This document shows, piece after piece, positions 7,429 through 16,801 of a stretch of DNA of 64,000 nt. The number at the start of each line of letters is the position of its first letter. Within the stretch, counting starts at the first letter, position 1. Made by a program: the position numbers and the translations under genes. Below the pieces are notes generated by a model that was not told the DNA's origin, searched no databases, and saw only the letters and a list, made by a program, of their open reading frames with translations. The DNA comes from Blastopirellula marina. Lineage in GTDB: Bacteria; Planctomycetota; Planctomycetia; Pirellulales; Pirellulaceae. The DNA lies in the NCBI RefSeq assembly GCF_002967765.1, contig NZ_PUHY01000005.1:186001-250000 (forward strand). The letters run 5' to 3'.

Positions 7429-9207
7429 ATGCTACGGCACGGACGCTCGAACACGGCTCGCATTCTTGTTGCCTGTCTCCTTATATCAGGGCAGATTTCC
7501 ACGCTCGGCTGCATCGCCCCGTGGACTAGCAAAGACCCCCAAGCATCCGCCCCTTCCCATGATTGGGACGAGGTCAAGACGGTGGGCGATTTAACGGGTG
7601 TTGTCGGGATGAACTCTGCGACCATTCGGGCTATTACCCTAGTTACCATGCTTAAGGGAACCGGAAGCGATCCCCCGCCGGGCGAAGCTCGAAATATGGT
7701 GCTCGGCGAGATGCGAACGCGTCAAATCGAAAATCCAAGTCAATGGTTGGCCTCGACGAACACCGGGGTCATCTTCGCGGAAGCAGTCATCCCTGCCGGC
7801 GCACAGAAGAATGACATTGTCGACGTACGAGTCATCGTTCCTCCCGAAACCGATACAACCAGTCTGGAATATGGCTGGATGCCTGAGACTCGCCTGACCG
7901 ACATGGCAATGCTTGGTGGTCGGATGCGGAAAGGTCATGATATCGCCATCGCGGCAGGGCCGATTGTTCTCGACAGCGTTGTCGATGGCACGGTAACCGA
8001 AGCGAATCAAAAGCGAGGACACGTCCTCGGTGGTGCGCGGCTGTTGGAAGAACGCCCACTGGGCCTCGGTTTGGTGAAAGATCACGTCTCGATCGCTGCC
8101 AGTAGTCGTGTCGGCTCGGTAATCAATAAGCGATTCTACATGTTCCGTGACGGATCGAAGCAAGGGGTCGCTAATCCCCAGTCGGACAAATACATCGAAC
8201 TTGCTGTTCATCCTCGCTACAAAGACAACATCGCTCGCTACATGCGAGTCATTCGCCACATTCCGATGGCGGTCACCACGCCTGCCCGGTTGGAATACAT
8301 CGCCGAAGCCGAGGCAATGCTGTTAGACCAAGAGTCGACCCAAGTCGGTGCGATGAAGCTGGAAGCGGTTGGCAAAGAGGGGATTGAGTCGCTCAAAAAA
8401 GGGCTCGACTCCAATCACGAGTTGGTCCGCTTTTGTGCTGCCGAAGCATTGGCTTACTTGAACGAACCTGAGTGTATTGAACCGCTCGCCGATGCTGCCC
8501 GCCGCAACAACGGTTTCCGATACCGTGCCTTATTGGCGTTGGGGTCGTTCGACGACTTGGACGTGATTGATGCCTTAGAAGGCCTACTCAACGCCGAGAG
8601 TGCTGAAGCTCGTTACGGGGCGTTCGATCAACTAAAGAAGCGTTCCAGCGAGTTGCCTTCGATTGCCGGCACCACGTTGAGCAACGGTATTCAATTGCAT
8701 GCGATTCGGTCAGCAGCTGCTCCCATGGTTCACTTCCGTCTGAAAGACCGTGCAGAAATCGCCGTCTTCGGTACTGATGTTCGGCTCCAGGGCGATGTGA
8801 TCTTCATTGGCCAGGACGGACTCACGATTCGTAGCTCGGGTCATCGCAAGTTGAAAGTGATGCGGTTCTCGGCTGGTGGCGAAGAAGAAGTTCGCGAATG
8901 CTCAACCGAAGTCGTTCAGTTAATCCGCACTTTGACAGAAATGGACTGCAAATATGGCGAGGTCGTACGAACGCTGTTCGGCCTGCGAAACGAAGGCTAC
9001 ATGTCGGTGCGTGTCGAGGTGAACGCGATGCCACGACCGGATCGAAGCTACATCAAGTCTTCAGGAGAGGAAGAAAACAGCGTCGAATCGAGCGAAATGC
9101 TAGCCGATAACTTCACCCAAACCGGAGAATCTGCCAAAACCGAAGAGTCTTCCGAAGTATCCACCTCTACCGCAGGGGATGGTACCTTGATCCCGACGTT
9201 CGATTAG
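7429..9207 (+). CDS. FlgI (P-ring)-like lipoprotein with HEAT-like repeats
   Basis: 592 residues. A hydrophobic signal ends in a cysteine (ISTLGCIAP), suggesting a lipoprotein, although the lipobox is not ideal. Residues 45-260 resemble flagellar P-ring protein FlgI: LKGTGSDPPP, NTGVIFAEAVIPAGAQKNDIVDVRV, GGRM, IAAGPIVLDS, and VGSVINKRFY. Residues 280-410 form alpha-helical HEAT-like repeats (LVRFCAAEALAYLNEPECIEPLADAAR; YRALLALGSF). A beta-rich domain and an acidic, serine-rich tail follow. No other flagellar gene is present, so a role outside the flagellum is likely. It stands alone between yidD and smc. Confidence 0.75.
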   Translation: MLRHGRSNTARILVACLLISGQISTLGCIAPWTSKDPQASAPSHDWDEVKTVGDLTGVVGMNSATIRAITLVTMLKGTGSDPPPGEARNMVLGEMRTRQIENPSQWLASTNTGVIFAEAVIPAGAQKNDIVDVRVIVPPETDTTSLEYGWMPETRLTDMAMLGGRMRKGHDIAIAAGPIVLDSVVDGTVTEANQKRGHVLGGARLLEERPLGLGLVKDHVSIAASSRVGSVINKRFYMFRDGSKQGVANPQSDKYIELAVHPRYKDNIARYMRVIRHIPMAVTTPARLEYIAEAEAMLLDQESTQVGAMKLEAVGKEGIESLKKGLDSNHELVRFCAAEALAYLNEPECIEPLADAARRNNGFRYRALLALGSFDDLDVIDALEGLLNAESAEARYGAFDQLKKRSSELPSIAGTTLSNGIQLHAIRSAAAPMVHFRLKDRAEIAVFGTDVRLQGDVIFIGQDGLTIRSSGHRKLKVMRFSAGGEEEVRECSTEVVQLIRTLTEMDCKYGEVVRTLFGLRNEGYMSVRVEVNAMPRPDRSYIKSSGEEENSVESSEMLADNFTQTGESAKTEESSEVSTSTAGDGTLIPTFD

Positions 9208-9267
9208 AGGACTCTAAAGTGTTTGTACACGATGTTCCTTTAATCCGTCGCCCCTTCGGAGCTGACC

Positions 9268-12200
9268 ATGCTGAAGGCCTTAGAGCTTCACGGCTTTAAG
9301 AGTTTTGCTGATAAGACTCGCCTGGAATTCCCGCAGGGAATCACGGTGGTCGTTGGTCCCAATGGTTCGGGAAAGTCGAACATCGTCGACGCAATCAAGT
9401 GGGTTCTCGGGGAACAAAGCGCCAAGAGCCTTCGTGGTAAGGAAATGGCCGACGTCATCTTTAAGGGCTCGGCCGCCCATGGACGCAAACCGATGAACGC
9501 CGCTGAGGCGACCATCGTGTTCGACAACGCCGAAGGCACCTTACCGATCGATGCCCCAGAGGTACACGTCACACGACGTGTCTTCCGGAGTGGCGAAGGG
9601 GAATATCTGATCAACCGGCATCCTTGCCGTTTGCGCGACGTGAAAGACCTCTGTCGTGGTACCGGTATCGGTACGGACGCCTACAGCATCATCGAACAGG
9701 GTAAAGTCGATACGCTACTGCAGGCCTCGCCGCGTGATCGACGGGCGGTGTTCGAAGAAGCCGCCGGGATTAGCCGCTTCAAAGCAAAGAAGCTGGAAAC
9801 ACAGCGGCGGTTGGATCGTGTTGATCAAAACCTGGTCCGCCTATCCGACATCGTGGAAGAGGTCGGTTCTCGTTACCGCAGCATCAAAGCTCAGGCTGGC
9901 AAGGCACAGAAGTATCGTGAATATACCGAGCGTTTGAAGCTGTTGCGAACCGTTGTTGGGATGCAGGACTGGAACAGTCTTTCGACCCGCGTCGAGCAAT
10001 ACTCAAGCGAACTCGAATTCCTTCGCCAAGAGCAGGCTGAAGCTCAGCAAATCATCGTTCAAGCGGAGGAAGGGCTCGAAAGCGCGGAAGCAAAGCTGTT
10101 CGAGTTGCAATCGTTGCTGAGCCAGAAAGAGGAACAGCACGCGAAAGTTGCGCAGAGATTGGCAACGATCCATTCCGCCTCAGGGATGCAGTTCCGCGTT
10201 TTGGAGGATCTTGAGCAGGAAGCCAAGTCGCAAGCGATCAATCTGGCCCGGAATATTGCCTCGTTGCGAACGCTGACGGCGGATTTGGCCGCTGCCAAGC
10301 AGCAGCTTTCCAAAGCCATGACACAGCGCGATGTCGTCTCGGCTGACCTGGAAAGTGTGGAAGCAGCCACTGAGGAAGTTCAAACCGAGATCGAAGCGAA
10401 ACGCGAGCAGGGAGAAGCAAACCGTCAAAAGCATTTAGAAATGCTGCGGAATGTGTCTACGCTCGACAACGCTCTCGGCGCGGTTAAGGCCCGCATCGAA
10501 AGCGATCGCAATCAGTTAACTGCGATTGAGCAAGCGATCGAACGGGACGAAGCTCGCTTGGAAGAGCATCGCAGCGAGTTGGGGCAGCTTACCGAGGACG
10601 AAGGTGGGTTGGTCGAACACCTTTCGACCGCTCAGGCCGACGTGACCGACGCTAAAGGAGCGTTACGTATTCAAGAACAAGAGGCGGCAGATATTCAGGC
10701 CGATCTCGATGCCCTCTCCCGCCGTAAGGCAGTAGCCGCCGAGCGAGCATCCGTTCTCGATGAATTAGAGCGTACCAGCGAAGGGGTGAACTCGGGGGTG
10801 AAAGAAATCCTTTCGCGGGCCCGTGTCGAAAGACTACCGCTATTTCAATCCGTGATCGGGCTCGTGGCAGATGTCGTGCGGGTTGACGTTGAATATGCTC
10901 GGATGATTGAAATCTCGCTGGCCGATGCAGCCCAACTGGTGCTTCTCGAAACCGGCGATCTTCTGCAGCAAGTGTTGGAACGCGAGGTTATCTTCCCAGG
11001 CCGAGTCGGCTTGCTAGATATCGAGTCACTGCCGAAGTCACAGAATGAAGAGCCGGACGGACTTCGTGACGAACCTGGTGTTCTCGGCAATGCACTCGAT
11101 TTCGTCGAAGCCGAAGAGGAGTTCTTGCCGGTCGCAGCATTCCTTCTGGGCGATATCTGGTTTGTCGATAATGCGCGCTCTGCAATCGAGCTCAAGAAGA
11201 AGTATTCCGAGCGACTTCGTTTTGTGACTCGCGATGGTGAATTGCTGGAGGCGGATGGACGCGTATATGCCGGACCGACCACGAATGTCGGCGGTATCAT
11301 CTCGCGGCGAAGTGAACTTCGTGCTCTGCGTAATGAAGTCACCAAGCTTGAACAAGCTTTCGAGAAAAAGGAAGCGGTTCTAGCCGAGGTGCAGCAATCG
11401 ATCGCCGAGCAGAAGCAGGCCTTGGAAGACCTAGTGGGCCAGCAGCAAGAAGCTTCGTCCGTGCTTACCGAGCATCGCTTGGTGAAGCAGCGACTGGAAT
11501 CACGAATCGCAGACGCCGACACGGAACTAAAAAAGCGTCTCGAGCAACGCGAAACCATTGATGCACGAATTGACAGTGACGAGAAGCAGCTCAAAGAACA
11601 GGAAGTCGAGCTCGCAGCCACGCGCGAAGCGATCGCCCAGCTAGAAGTTGAAAGTGATAACCTCACGCAAACCCTCGGCGAGCTCGAGGCCAGCTTGAGC
11701 GATAGCCGTGGGCAAATCACCGGACTGAAAGTCGAACTGGCCCGAGCCGAGCAGCAGGTGGAGTCGCACGAGGCAAGTAGCCAACGCCTGCAAGAGAACT
11801 TGGACGAACGCCGCGCGGCGATCACCGACGTTCGGCAATCGATTGCCCAAAATTCCACTAAGATTCAAAACCAGCAGCTTGAGATCTTACGTGGAACGAG
11901 CGAATACGCATCGGCAATGCTAAAACTGGCCGAATCGAATGATGCTTTGGCGACCGATCGTGCCAGCCGCAAGCATTTGGAAAAGGCCAAGTCGGAGAAT
12001 ACCTCGAAGCTGGTCGAAGCTCGGCAAAAGCAGCGAACTGTCGACGATCAGTTGCACCGTAAGGAACTTTCCTTCACCGACCTCCGGCACGAGCGGAGTA
12101 CGCTCGAACGTCGGCTCCGTGACGATTATGCGATCGAAATCTCCGAAGTCGAGATCGATTTGGAAACGGTTGAACTTCCTGGTGACCGAGCTGCTGTCGA

Positions 12201-12870
12201 TGAAGAGATCGCCGATTTGCGCCGCAAGATTAGCAACATCGGTTCCGTAAACATGCAGGCCCTTCAGGAGTTGGACGAGTTTCAGACTCGCTTCGAGCAG
12301 CTCGATGGGCAACTGAAAGACCTGACCGAAGCGAAGGAATCGCTCGAGAAGATCATCAACAAGATTAATGTCGATAGCCGTCGCCTTTTCGAGGAAACGT
12401 TGGAGACCGTTCGGAGTAACTTCCAGGTGATGTTCCGCCGCGTGTTTGGTGGTGGTTCGGCTGATATCATCATCGAGGAAGGCGTCGACATTCTGGAGGC
12501 CGGGATCGATGTGATTGCTACGCCGCCTGGCAAGAGTTCGCTCAATATCTCGCTGCTCTCCGGTGGCGAACGCGCTTTGACCGCCGTGACGCTGCTGCTG
12601 GCGATCTTCCAATTCCGTCCCAGCCCCTTCTGTATTTTGGACGAAGTCGACGGCCCGCTCGATGAGGCGAACATTGGCCGCTTCGTCGACGTGCTCAATG
12701 GTTTTCTCGATTGGACTCGCTTCGTCATCGTCAGTCATTCGAAAGCAACGATGTCGGCTGCGACAACCCTGCACGGCGTGACGATGCAGGAATCAGGCAT
12801 CTCGAAACGAGTCAGCGTCCGCTTCGACGATGTCAATGAAACAGGCGACGGCGATATCTCGGTCGCTTAG
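9268..12870 (+). CDS. smc: Chromosome segregation protein SMC
   Basis: 1200 residues, the usual SMC length. Walker A is GPNGSGKSN near residue 31. A long coiled coil follows from about 165 to 500. The hinge domain spans about 520-680 (LADAAQLVLLETGDLL; GGIISRRSELRALR), and a second coiled coil runs to about 1020. The C-terminal head carries the ABC signature LSGGERALTA and Walker B FCILDEVD. SMC dimers compact and segregate the chromosome with ScpA and ScpB, neither of which is in the window. A GGAG lies upstream of the ATG. Confidence 0.97.
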   Translation: MLKALELHGFKSFADKTRLEFPQGITVVVGPNGSGKSNIVDAIKWVLGEQSAKSLRGKEMADVIFKGSAAHGRKPMNAAEATIVFDNAEGTLPIDAPEVHVTRRVFRSGEGEYLINRHPCRLRDVKDLCRGTGIGTDAYSIIEQGKVDTLLQASPRDRRAVFEEAAGISRFKAKKLETQRRLDRVDQNLVRLSDIVEEVGSRYRSIKAQAGKAQKYREYTERLKLLRTVVGMQDWNSLSTRVEQYSSELEFLRQEQAEAQQIIVQAEEGLESAEAKLFELQSLLSQKEEQHAKVAQRLATIHSASGMQFRVLEDLEQEAKSQAINLARNIASLRTLTADLAAAKQQLSKAMTQRDVVSADLESVEAATEEVQTEIEAKREQGEANRQKHLEMLRNVSTLDNALGAVKARIESDRNQLTAIEQAIERDEARLEEHRSELGQLTEDEGGLVEHLSTAQADVTDAKGALRIQEQEAADIQADLDALSRRKAVAAERASVLDELERTSEGVNSGVKEILSRARVERLPLFQSVIGLVADVVRVDVEYARMIEISLADAAQLVLLETGDLLQQVLEREVIFPGRVGLLDIESLPKSQNEEPDGLRDEPGVLGNALDFVEAEEEFLPVAAFLLGDIWFVDNARSAIELKKKYSERLRFVTRDGELLEADGRVYAGPTTNVGGIISRRSELRALRNEVTKLEQAFEKKEAVLAEVQQSIAEQKQALEDLVGQQQEASSVLTEHRLVKQRLESRIADADTELKKRLEQRETIDARIDSDEKQLKEQEVELAATREAIAQLEVESDNLTQTLGELEASLSDSRGQITGLKVELARAEQQVESHEASSQRLQENLDERRAAITDVRQSIAQNSTKIQNQQLEILRGTSEYASAMLKLAESNDALATDRASRKHLEKAKSENTSKLVEARQKQRTVDDQLHRKELSFTDLRHERSTLERRLRDDYAIEISEVEIDLETVELPGDRAAVDEEIADLRRKISNIGSVNMQALQELDEFQTRFEQLDGQLKDLTEAKESLEKIINKINVDSRRLFEETLETVRSNFQVMFRRVFGGGSADIIIEEGVDILEAGIDVIATPPGKSSLNISLLSGGERALTAVTLLLAIFQFRPSPFCILDEVDGPLDEANIGRFVDVLNGFLDWTRFVIVSHSKATMSAATTLHGVTMQESGISKRVSVRFDDVNETGDGDISVA

Positions 12871-12876
12871 AATAGT

Positions 12877-12905
12877 CCTTGAATCCGCTCGGTTTTCTTT
12901 CAAGG
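12877..12905 (+). promoter_or_regulatory. Hairpin covering the ribosome-binding site
   Basis: CCTTGAA at 12877-12883 pairs perfectly with TTCAAGG at 12899-12905 across a 15-base loop. The right arm contains the AAGG of the ribosome-binding site of the next gene. In RNA this could mask the site, or simply follow smc as a weak stem. No T tract follows, so it is not an intrinsic terminator. Confidence 0.3.
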
Positions 12906-12913
12906 TGCTGCTG

Positions 12914-13846
12914 ATGCTACTAGCCCAGAATATGCCTGGCATGGAGTATGTTCCCCTGATTTTATTTTGCTTGCTGCTAGGGTTTTCAGGAGGATTGCTG
13001 GCGATCCTTTTGGCTTTCCTACGTCAAGTCAACATGGCAAATTGGTTGGCGAAAGGGAGTATTGGTTTGGCGGTGGCATCCACACTTTTCATCCTCCCGG
13101 CGGCCTGGCATGAGGCTCGTCCAGTTCTTTACCTCATGATGCTTTCGCCGATCGGACTTGCGGTGGTTGCTTTGATGATTGCCGAGTTGTCGAAAGGTCT
13201 TCCTCCAATAAGCCGTTTAAAATTCGGTCTGGTACTGGTTGTGTTCTTCATACCCATCGTGGCCGGCGCTATTGCATTTGCGATTAGCAACAATGCGGCA
13301 TATTACCATGACCGAGATCAGATTGTGCTGAAGTTCGAGGGGATGGAAGACGTAACCGATGTCGTTATCGATGGCTACGATTACGAAGGAGTTTGGTACG
13401 TAGGAGCGGTCTGTTTTACGATCAAAGGGAAGCCAGGATCCTTGATTACGATGTGTTCAAAGTTTGAGTTTGACGACTGCCACGTCGACGAACCGCTTGA
13501 TAGGCTTCAACTCATCCAGTTAGGTGACTGTAGATTCTTCGATGAGGGTGCCTACTTGACCGAAGGAATGATTCCCCAAACATTTCGTAACGATTCGTTG
13601 GAGCTCGGTCGCTATGGGAATTACGGCGACCTTCTGCCCATGCAAGTAGAAAGTATCCGCGATGTCATCGAGAACTACGACGAATTGCTAAGTTTCTTCC
13701 ACGAGCAGTGGCCTCAAAAAGAAATGCCTGGCCATCTGGAGAGAGAAGAGAAACATGGCCGACGAGTATTTACCTACTGGATGGAAGTCGATCCGAAGGT
13801 CCTGACGCCGCAAGAGGCGAATTTAATACGAACAGAATGGCCGTGA
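12914..13846 (+). CDS. Membrane protein with C-terminal soluble domain, unknown function
   Basis: 310 residues. Four membrane segments lie at about 10-32, 42-62, 70-92 and 102-124. A soluble domain of about 185 residues follows, rich in acidic and aromatic residues (DVVIDGYDYEGVWYVGAVCFTIKG). I do not recognise the family. The layout recalls the long members of the paralogous membrane family just downstream on the other strand, but the QYxxTFR signature is absent. I chose ATG 12914 because AAGGTG lies six bases before it. The frame stays open upstream into smc, so a longer form starting at 12830 is possible but less likely. Confidence 0.7.
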   Translation: MLLAQNMPGMEYVPLILFCLLLGFSGGLLAILLAFLRQVNMANWLAKGSIGLAVASTLFILPAAWHEARPVLYLMMLSPIGLAVVALMIAELSKGLPPISRLKFGLVLVVFFIPIVAGAIAFAISNNAAYYHDRDQIVLKFEGMEDVTDVVIDGYDYEGVWYVGAVCFTIKGKPGSLITMCSKFEFDDCHVDEPLDRLQLIQLGDCRFFDEGAYLTEGMIPQTFRNDSLELGRYGNYGDLLPMQVESIRDVIENYDELLSFFHEQWPQKEMPGHLEREEKHGRRVFTYWMEVDPKVLTPQEANLIRTEWP

Positions 13847-13864
13847 GTAGATCCGAGTGAAAAA

Positions 13865-14362
13865 TTATCTATAGAACACGGTCGCCGGCCCCAGAATCAA
13901 AGCGACGATCAGGATTGCTAAGAAGATCTCGATCAAGGAAATCTGTTCCGGGGATTGGTCGTCTGGAATGATGGAATGTTGTTCGACGACGGAGATTCCC
14001 CAGTAGAGGTTCAACAAGGCCGTCGTTCCTGAGATGAATAACGGAATGGCAGCGACGCATCCACCGACGATCAGTGCCAGTCCACACGGGATGCTACATA
14101 ACGTTAGCTGACCGGTTGCCAGCCACATGCAGTAGACATTTCGCCGAAAGGTGCTGGCGTACTGCGTAACGATGAGCACCATTCCAAATGACGCCAGCGC
14201 GAATCCCGGTTCGACAGAATCGACGCGAGAACCGATCGCCAGACCCATAATTGCCATGACAATCCCCTGCCCCATCGTCAGGAAGGTGAACCCGATCAAC
14301 AGAGCGGAAGGCTTTTCGTAGGAAAAGTAGCGTCGCGGCATTCGATTTCTATTGGTCATCAT
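13865..14362 (-). CDS. QYxxTFR-family membrane protein, short form (copy 1)
   Basis: 165 residues from ATG 14362; the next codon is also ATG. A basic N-terminal tail (NRNRMPRRYF) is followed by five predicted membrane segments. The family signature QYASTFRRN follows segment 2. LLNLYW, the counterpart of the second signature, follows segment 4. ISLIEIFLAILIVALILGPATVFYR forms the last helix and ends the protein. It starts five bases after the stop of the next copy upstream, so the two are probably co-translated. No known domain; function unknown. Confidence 0.75.
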   Translation of the reverse strand: MMTNRNRMPRRYFSYEKPSALLIGFTFLTMGQGIVMAIMGLAIGSRVDSVEPGFALASFGMVLIVTQYASTFRRNVYCMWLATGQLTLCSIPCGLALIVGGCVAAIPLFISGTTALLNLYWGISVVEQHSIIPDDQSPEQISLIEIFLAILIVALILGPATVFYR

Positions 14363-14366
14363 CGAG

Positions 14367-14870
14367 TTATGGCTGCAGCCAGCGGCTGACAAAAGTCGCA
14401 GGGCCAAGGATCAAGGCCAATACCACGAAGGCTCCCAAGATTTCTCGCATCGTCACGCGTCCGAATTCAGGTTTGGGGACGCCAGCCTGGTCTTGTTCAG
14501 CCATCGTCGCACGATGATGCCAGTTCATGAATAACATCGTTGCAGTAATCGCAGATATCGCAATCATCGGAGGCAGTATTATACTCAAGAGGCCTGACAG
14601 CAATGAAAACCCAATGAGTATCCCGTTCACCAACGCCAGGTAAAAGGGGATACGACGCGTAACGCCAACGTATTGGCCGACGATCAACGTTCCTCCGATG
14701 CCCAGCAGAATGAGCCCGCCTCCGCTACCGGAACTCTTACTGACCGCGGCCGTGCCTAAGATTGCGATTAGAATGCCAAGCGTCATGATTGCGACCGTCG
14801 TGATCGCAGTATCGGCGTCAACCATCGAATCGACACGATTTCGTCGAGAAAGGCTTTCGTTATCGGTCAC
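14367..14870 (-). CDS. QYxxTFR-family membrane protein, short form (copy 2)
   Basis: 167 residues from a GTG start at 14870 that has GGAG eight bases before it; an ATG at 14825 is the alternative. Five membrane segments. The first signature is diverged (QYVGVTRRI), the second reads MNWHHRA, and the last helix has VTMREILGAFVVLALILGPATF, which is nearly the same as copy 1 in the GPAT region. Copies 1 and 2 look like the closest pair in the array. A serine/glycine stretch (SKSSGSGGG) between segments 1 and 2 is peculiar to this copy. Function unknown. Confidence 0.72.
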   Translation of the reverse strand: MTDNESLSRRNRVDSMVDADTAITTVAIMTLGILIAILGTAAVSKSSGSGGGLILLGIGGTLIVGQYVGVTRRIPFYLALVNGILIGFSLLSGLLSIILPPMIAISAITATMLFMNWHHRATMAEQDQAGVPKPEFGRVTMREILGAFVVLALILGPATFVSRWLQP

Positions 14871-14918
14871 AAAGATTGCTCCACATCGTTCCGCTATTTG
14901 ACATAATCGGATACTGGG

Positions 14919-16103
14919 TTACCGGCTCGGCCATTTCCACCCTACTTGATCTAAGAGGTCTCCTCCTTGCAAGATGGTTTCGCCGCTGCATTTCTCCAGG
15001 GGAATGCGGCGGCATAAATCCCACTCAGCCAAATGTTCGGCGAGTTTCTCGCTATGCGTAACCACGATGACTTGGCTTTGCCCAGCGGCGGATAAGATCA
15101 AACGCGCCAAGGCTGGTATCAAATCTGGGTGTAGACTCATTTCCGGTTCGTTCAACACCAACAGCTTCGGCGGTTGCGGCGTCAAAAGAGCGGCGACGAG
15201 CAGCAAATAACGAAGCGTCCCATCCGATAGTTCTGCGGCAGTCAGTTCACGCATCATGCCGGGCTGCTCCAATGTCAGTTGCAAGCCGACGTGTGTATTC
15301 GTGATGTTCAGCAGTGAACCAGGAAAAGCATCATCAATTGCTTCGACCAGCGGGCCCCCGTTGCCCATCTCGCGGATGGTTTGCAGTGCGGCTGCCAAAT
15401 CGCTGCCGTCGTTGCCGAGTACCGGAGTCCAGGTACCGACATTCACGCGTCTTGCCGGTGCGTCTGGATCGGTCCGAAACGAATCGTAAAACCGCCACGA
15501 GCGGATGATCTCACGCATGACAATCAGTTCGGGACCTTCGAAGGGGTCGGAGTATTCGGTCAGCATGCTGGCTTGAAGGGAAAGAGGAACGCCGACCTCG
15601 CGCCAGGCCCCCTCAGCATTACGACAGCGAAGCATTTCGTTTCGACGATCTGCACAGAGATAGCTCGGCAGCATTCGATTGCCACGCCATAAACATTCAC
15701 GCTTCATCACGGGATCATTTCGAAACGTCGACAATTGCATCCCGGCGGCCGGATCGAGATACTTGCGAGGTACCGGTCCGCCGAGATCGAGTGCATAGCT
15801 GTACTCGTGCGAAGTGAATCCAAGCCGCAGACTAACAGGCTTCTTACGTTTCATCGGAGCCGATAACGCTTCGGCGTCTTCCGTGATCATTTCTGGCCCA
15901 GCCCAGAGAACCGACGAAAATCCGCCATCACGAGCTAATGACCGGACCAACTCACCATGGGCCGCGTCGGCCAGCATGCGTAGTGACCGATAAAGATTCG
16001 ACTTACCGCATCCATTGGCTCCGGTGACGACATTCAGCTGCCCCAGCTTCAAGATAATCGAGCGGATCGAACGATATCCGGCGATGGCGAGCTGCTGGAT
16101 CAT
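14919..16103 (-). CDS. AAA family ATPase (RecF/AAA_21-like)
   Basis: 394 residues. Walker A is GANGCGKSN near residue 27, following the typical IAGYRSIRSIILKLGQLNVVTG strand. The C-terminal half has LSDGTLRYLLLVAALL (ABC-like signature), PKLLVLNEPEMSLHPDLIPALARLI (Walker B, with N-E in place of the usual D-E) and VVTHSEKLAEHL. This is the layout of AAA_21/DUF2813-type ATPases, many of which act in DNA repair or defence with a partner. No partner nuclease is adjacent; both flanks are QYxxTFR membrane proteins. I chose ATG 16103 because the family starts there; a TTG at 16154 would add 17 atypical residues. Confidence 0.8.
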   Translation of the reverse strand: MIQQLAIAGYRSIRSIILKLGQLNVVTGANGCGKSNLYRSLRMLADAAHGELVRSLARDGGFSSVLWAGPEMITEDAEALSAPMKRKKPVSLRLGFTSHEYSYALDLGGPVPRKYLDPAAGMQLSTFRNDPVMKRECLWRGNRMLPSYLCADRRNEMLRCRNAEGAWREVGVPLSLQASMLTEYSDPFEGPELIVMREIIRSWRFYDSFRTDPDAPARRVNVGTWTPVLGNDGSDLAAALQTIREMGNGGPLVEAIDDAFPGSLLNITNTHVGLQLTLEQPGMMRELTAAELSDGTLRYLLLVAALLTPQPPKLLVLNEPEMSLHPDLIPALARLILSAAGQSQVIVVTHSEKLAEHLAEWDLCRRIPLEKCSGETILQGGDLLDQVGWKWPSR

Positions 16104-16220
16104 GCGGATTTCAAGAATGGAAAAGAGCGAGTGCGATGTCGAAAGTTGTACCAAAACATGACGATTGCCGCGAAGAACATTTTCGCTTCTTAACGTCGAT
16201 AATCAAAGACGAACAAGAGC

Positions 16221-16757
16221 TCATTTTCCCGCGTTGCGAAACAAGAAGCTCATCATGCCTAGTACCGAGCCAATCATTACCACCAAGGCAAACAGATCGC
16301 TAACGGAAAGCTGCCGCCAAGGAGGCGAAGTCAAGCCATATCGGGTTGCCTTGCGAAGTTGAAAATACCAACGCCAGTTGGCCTGAGTGGTCCACAGAAA
16401 GTACAAAATGATGGCTCCGAGAAACATCAACGAGGTCGCGACATCAAACACGGCTTGCATCCCGCCCTGCTGAAATTGCCATACGAGTAGGAGTCCCAGC
16501 AAGCTGATCATGGCCAAAAGTGATATGCTGCCCTTGCAACTGATCAGCAGCGAAGCACGTACGTCTCGGCGGAATGTGGCCAAGTATTGAAGCCATACCC
16601 CACTGCTACCCCAGCCGGCAATGACGAGGCCTAGTAAGAGCGAACTAGGGCTCAGTAAAGAGAGTAGCCCCACGGTCGTCATTACTAGGCCGATGGCAAT
16701 TACGAAGACCGAGACCTCGAAATGATCGGGCGTTGGCAGCGGGTCTTGAGTATTCAA
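16221..16757 (-). CDS. QYxxTFR-family membrane protein, short form (copy 3)
   Basis: 178 residues if started at the TTG at 16757; no ATG lies in a suitable place upstream, so the start is uncertain. Five membrane segments. Signatures: QYLATFRRDVRASLL after segment 2, ANWRWYFQLRKATRYG after segment 4, and LSVSDLFALVVMIGSVLGMMSF as the last helix. The tail is short (RNAGK). A fragment of a related C-terminal domain lies just upstream. Function unknown. Confidence 0.72.
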   Translation of the reverse strand: MNTQDPLPTPDHFEVSVFVIAIGLVMTTVGLLSLLSPSSLLLGLVIAGWGSSGVWLQYLATFRRDVRASLLISCKGSISLLAMISLLGLLLVWQFQQGGMQAVFDVATSLMFLGAIILYFLWTTQANWRWYFQLRKATRYGLTSPPWRQLSVSDLFALVVMIGSVLGMMSFLFRNAGK

Positions 16758-16801
16758 TGGTTGCTCGCGTCGCGAATTATTGACGTAAAATGGTCAACTG
16801 T

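Noticed and set aside
10845-11858. 337-codon open frame antisense to smc
   Set aside because: It lies wholly inside smc, has a serine/arginine-rich composition typical of an antisense frame of a high-glutamate coiled coil, and matches no family.
11920-12774. 284-codon open frame antisense to the smc C-terminal head
   Set aside because: It covers the ABC signature and Walker B of smc on the other strand; composition explained by codon bias.
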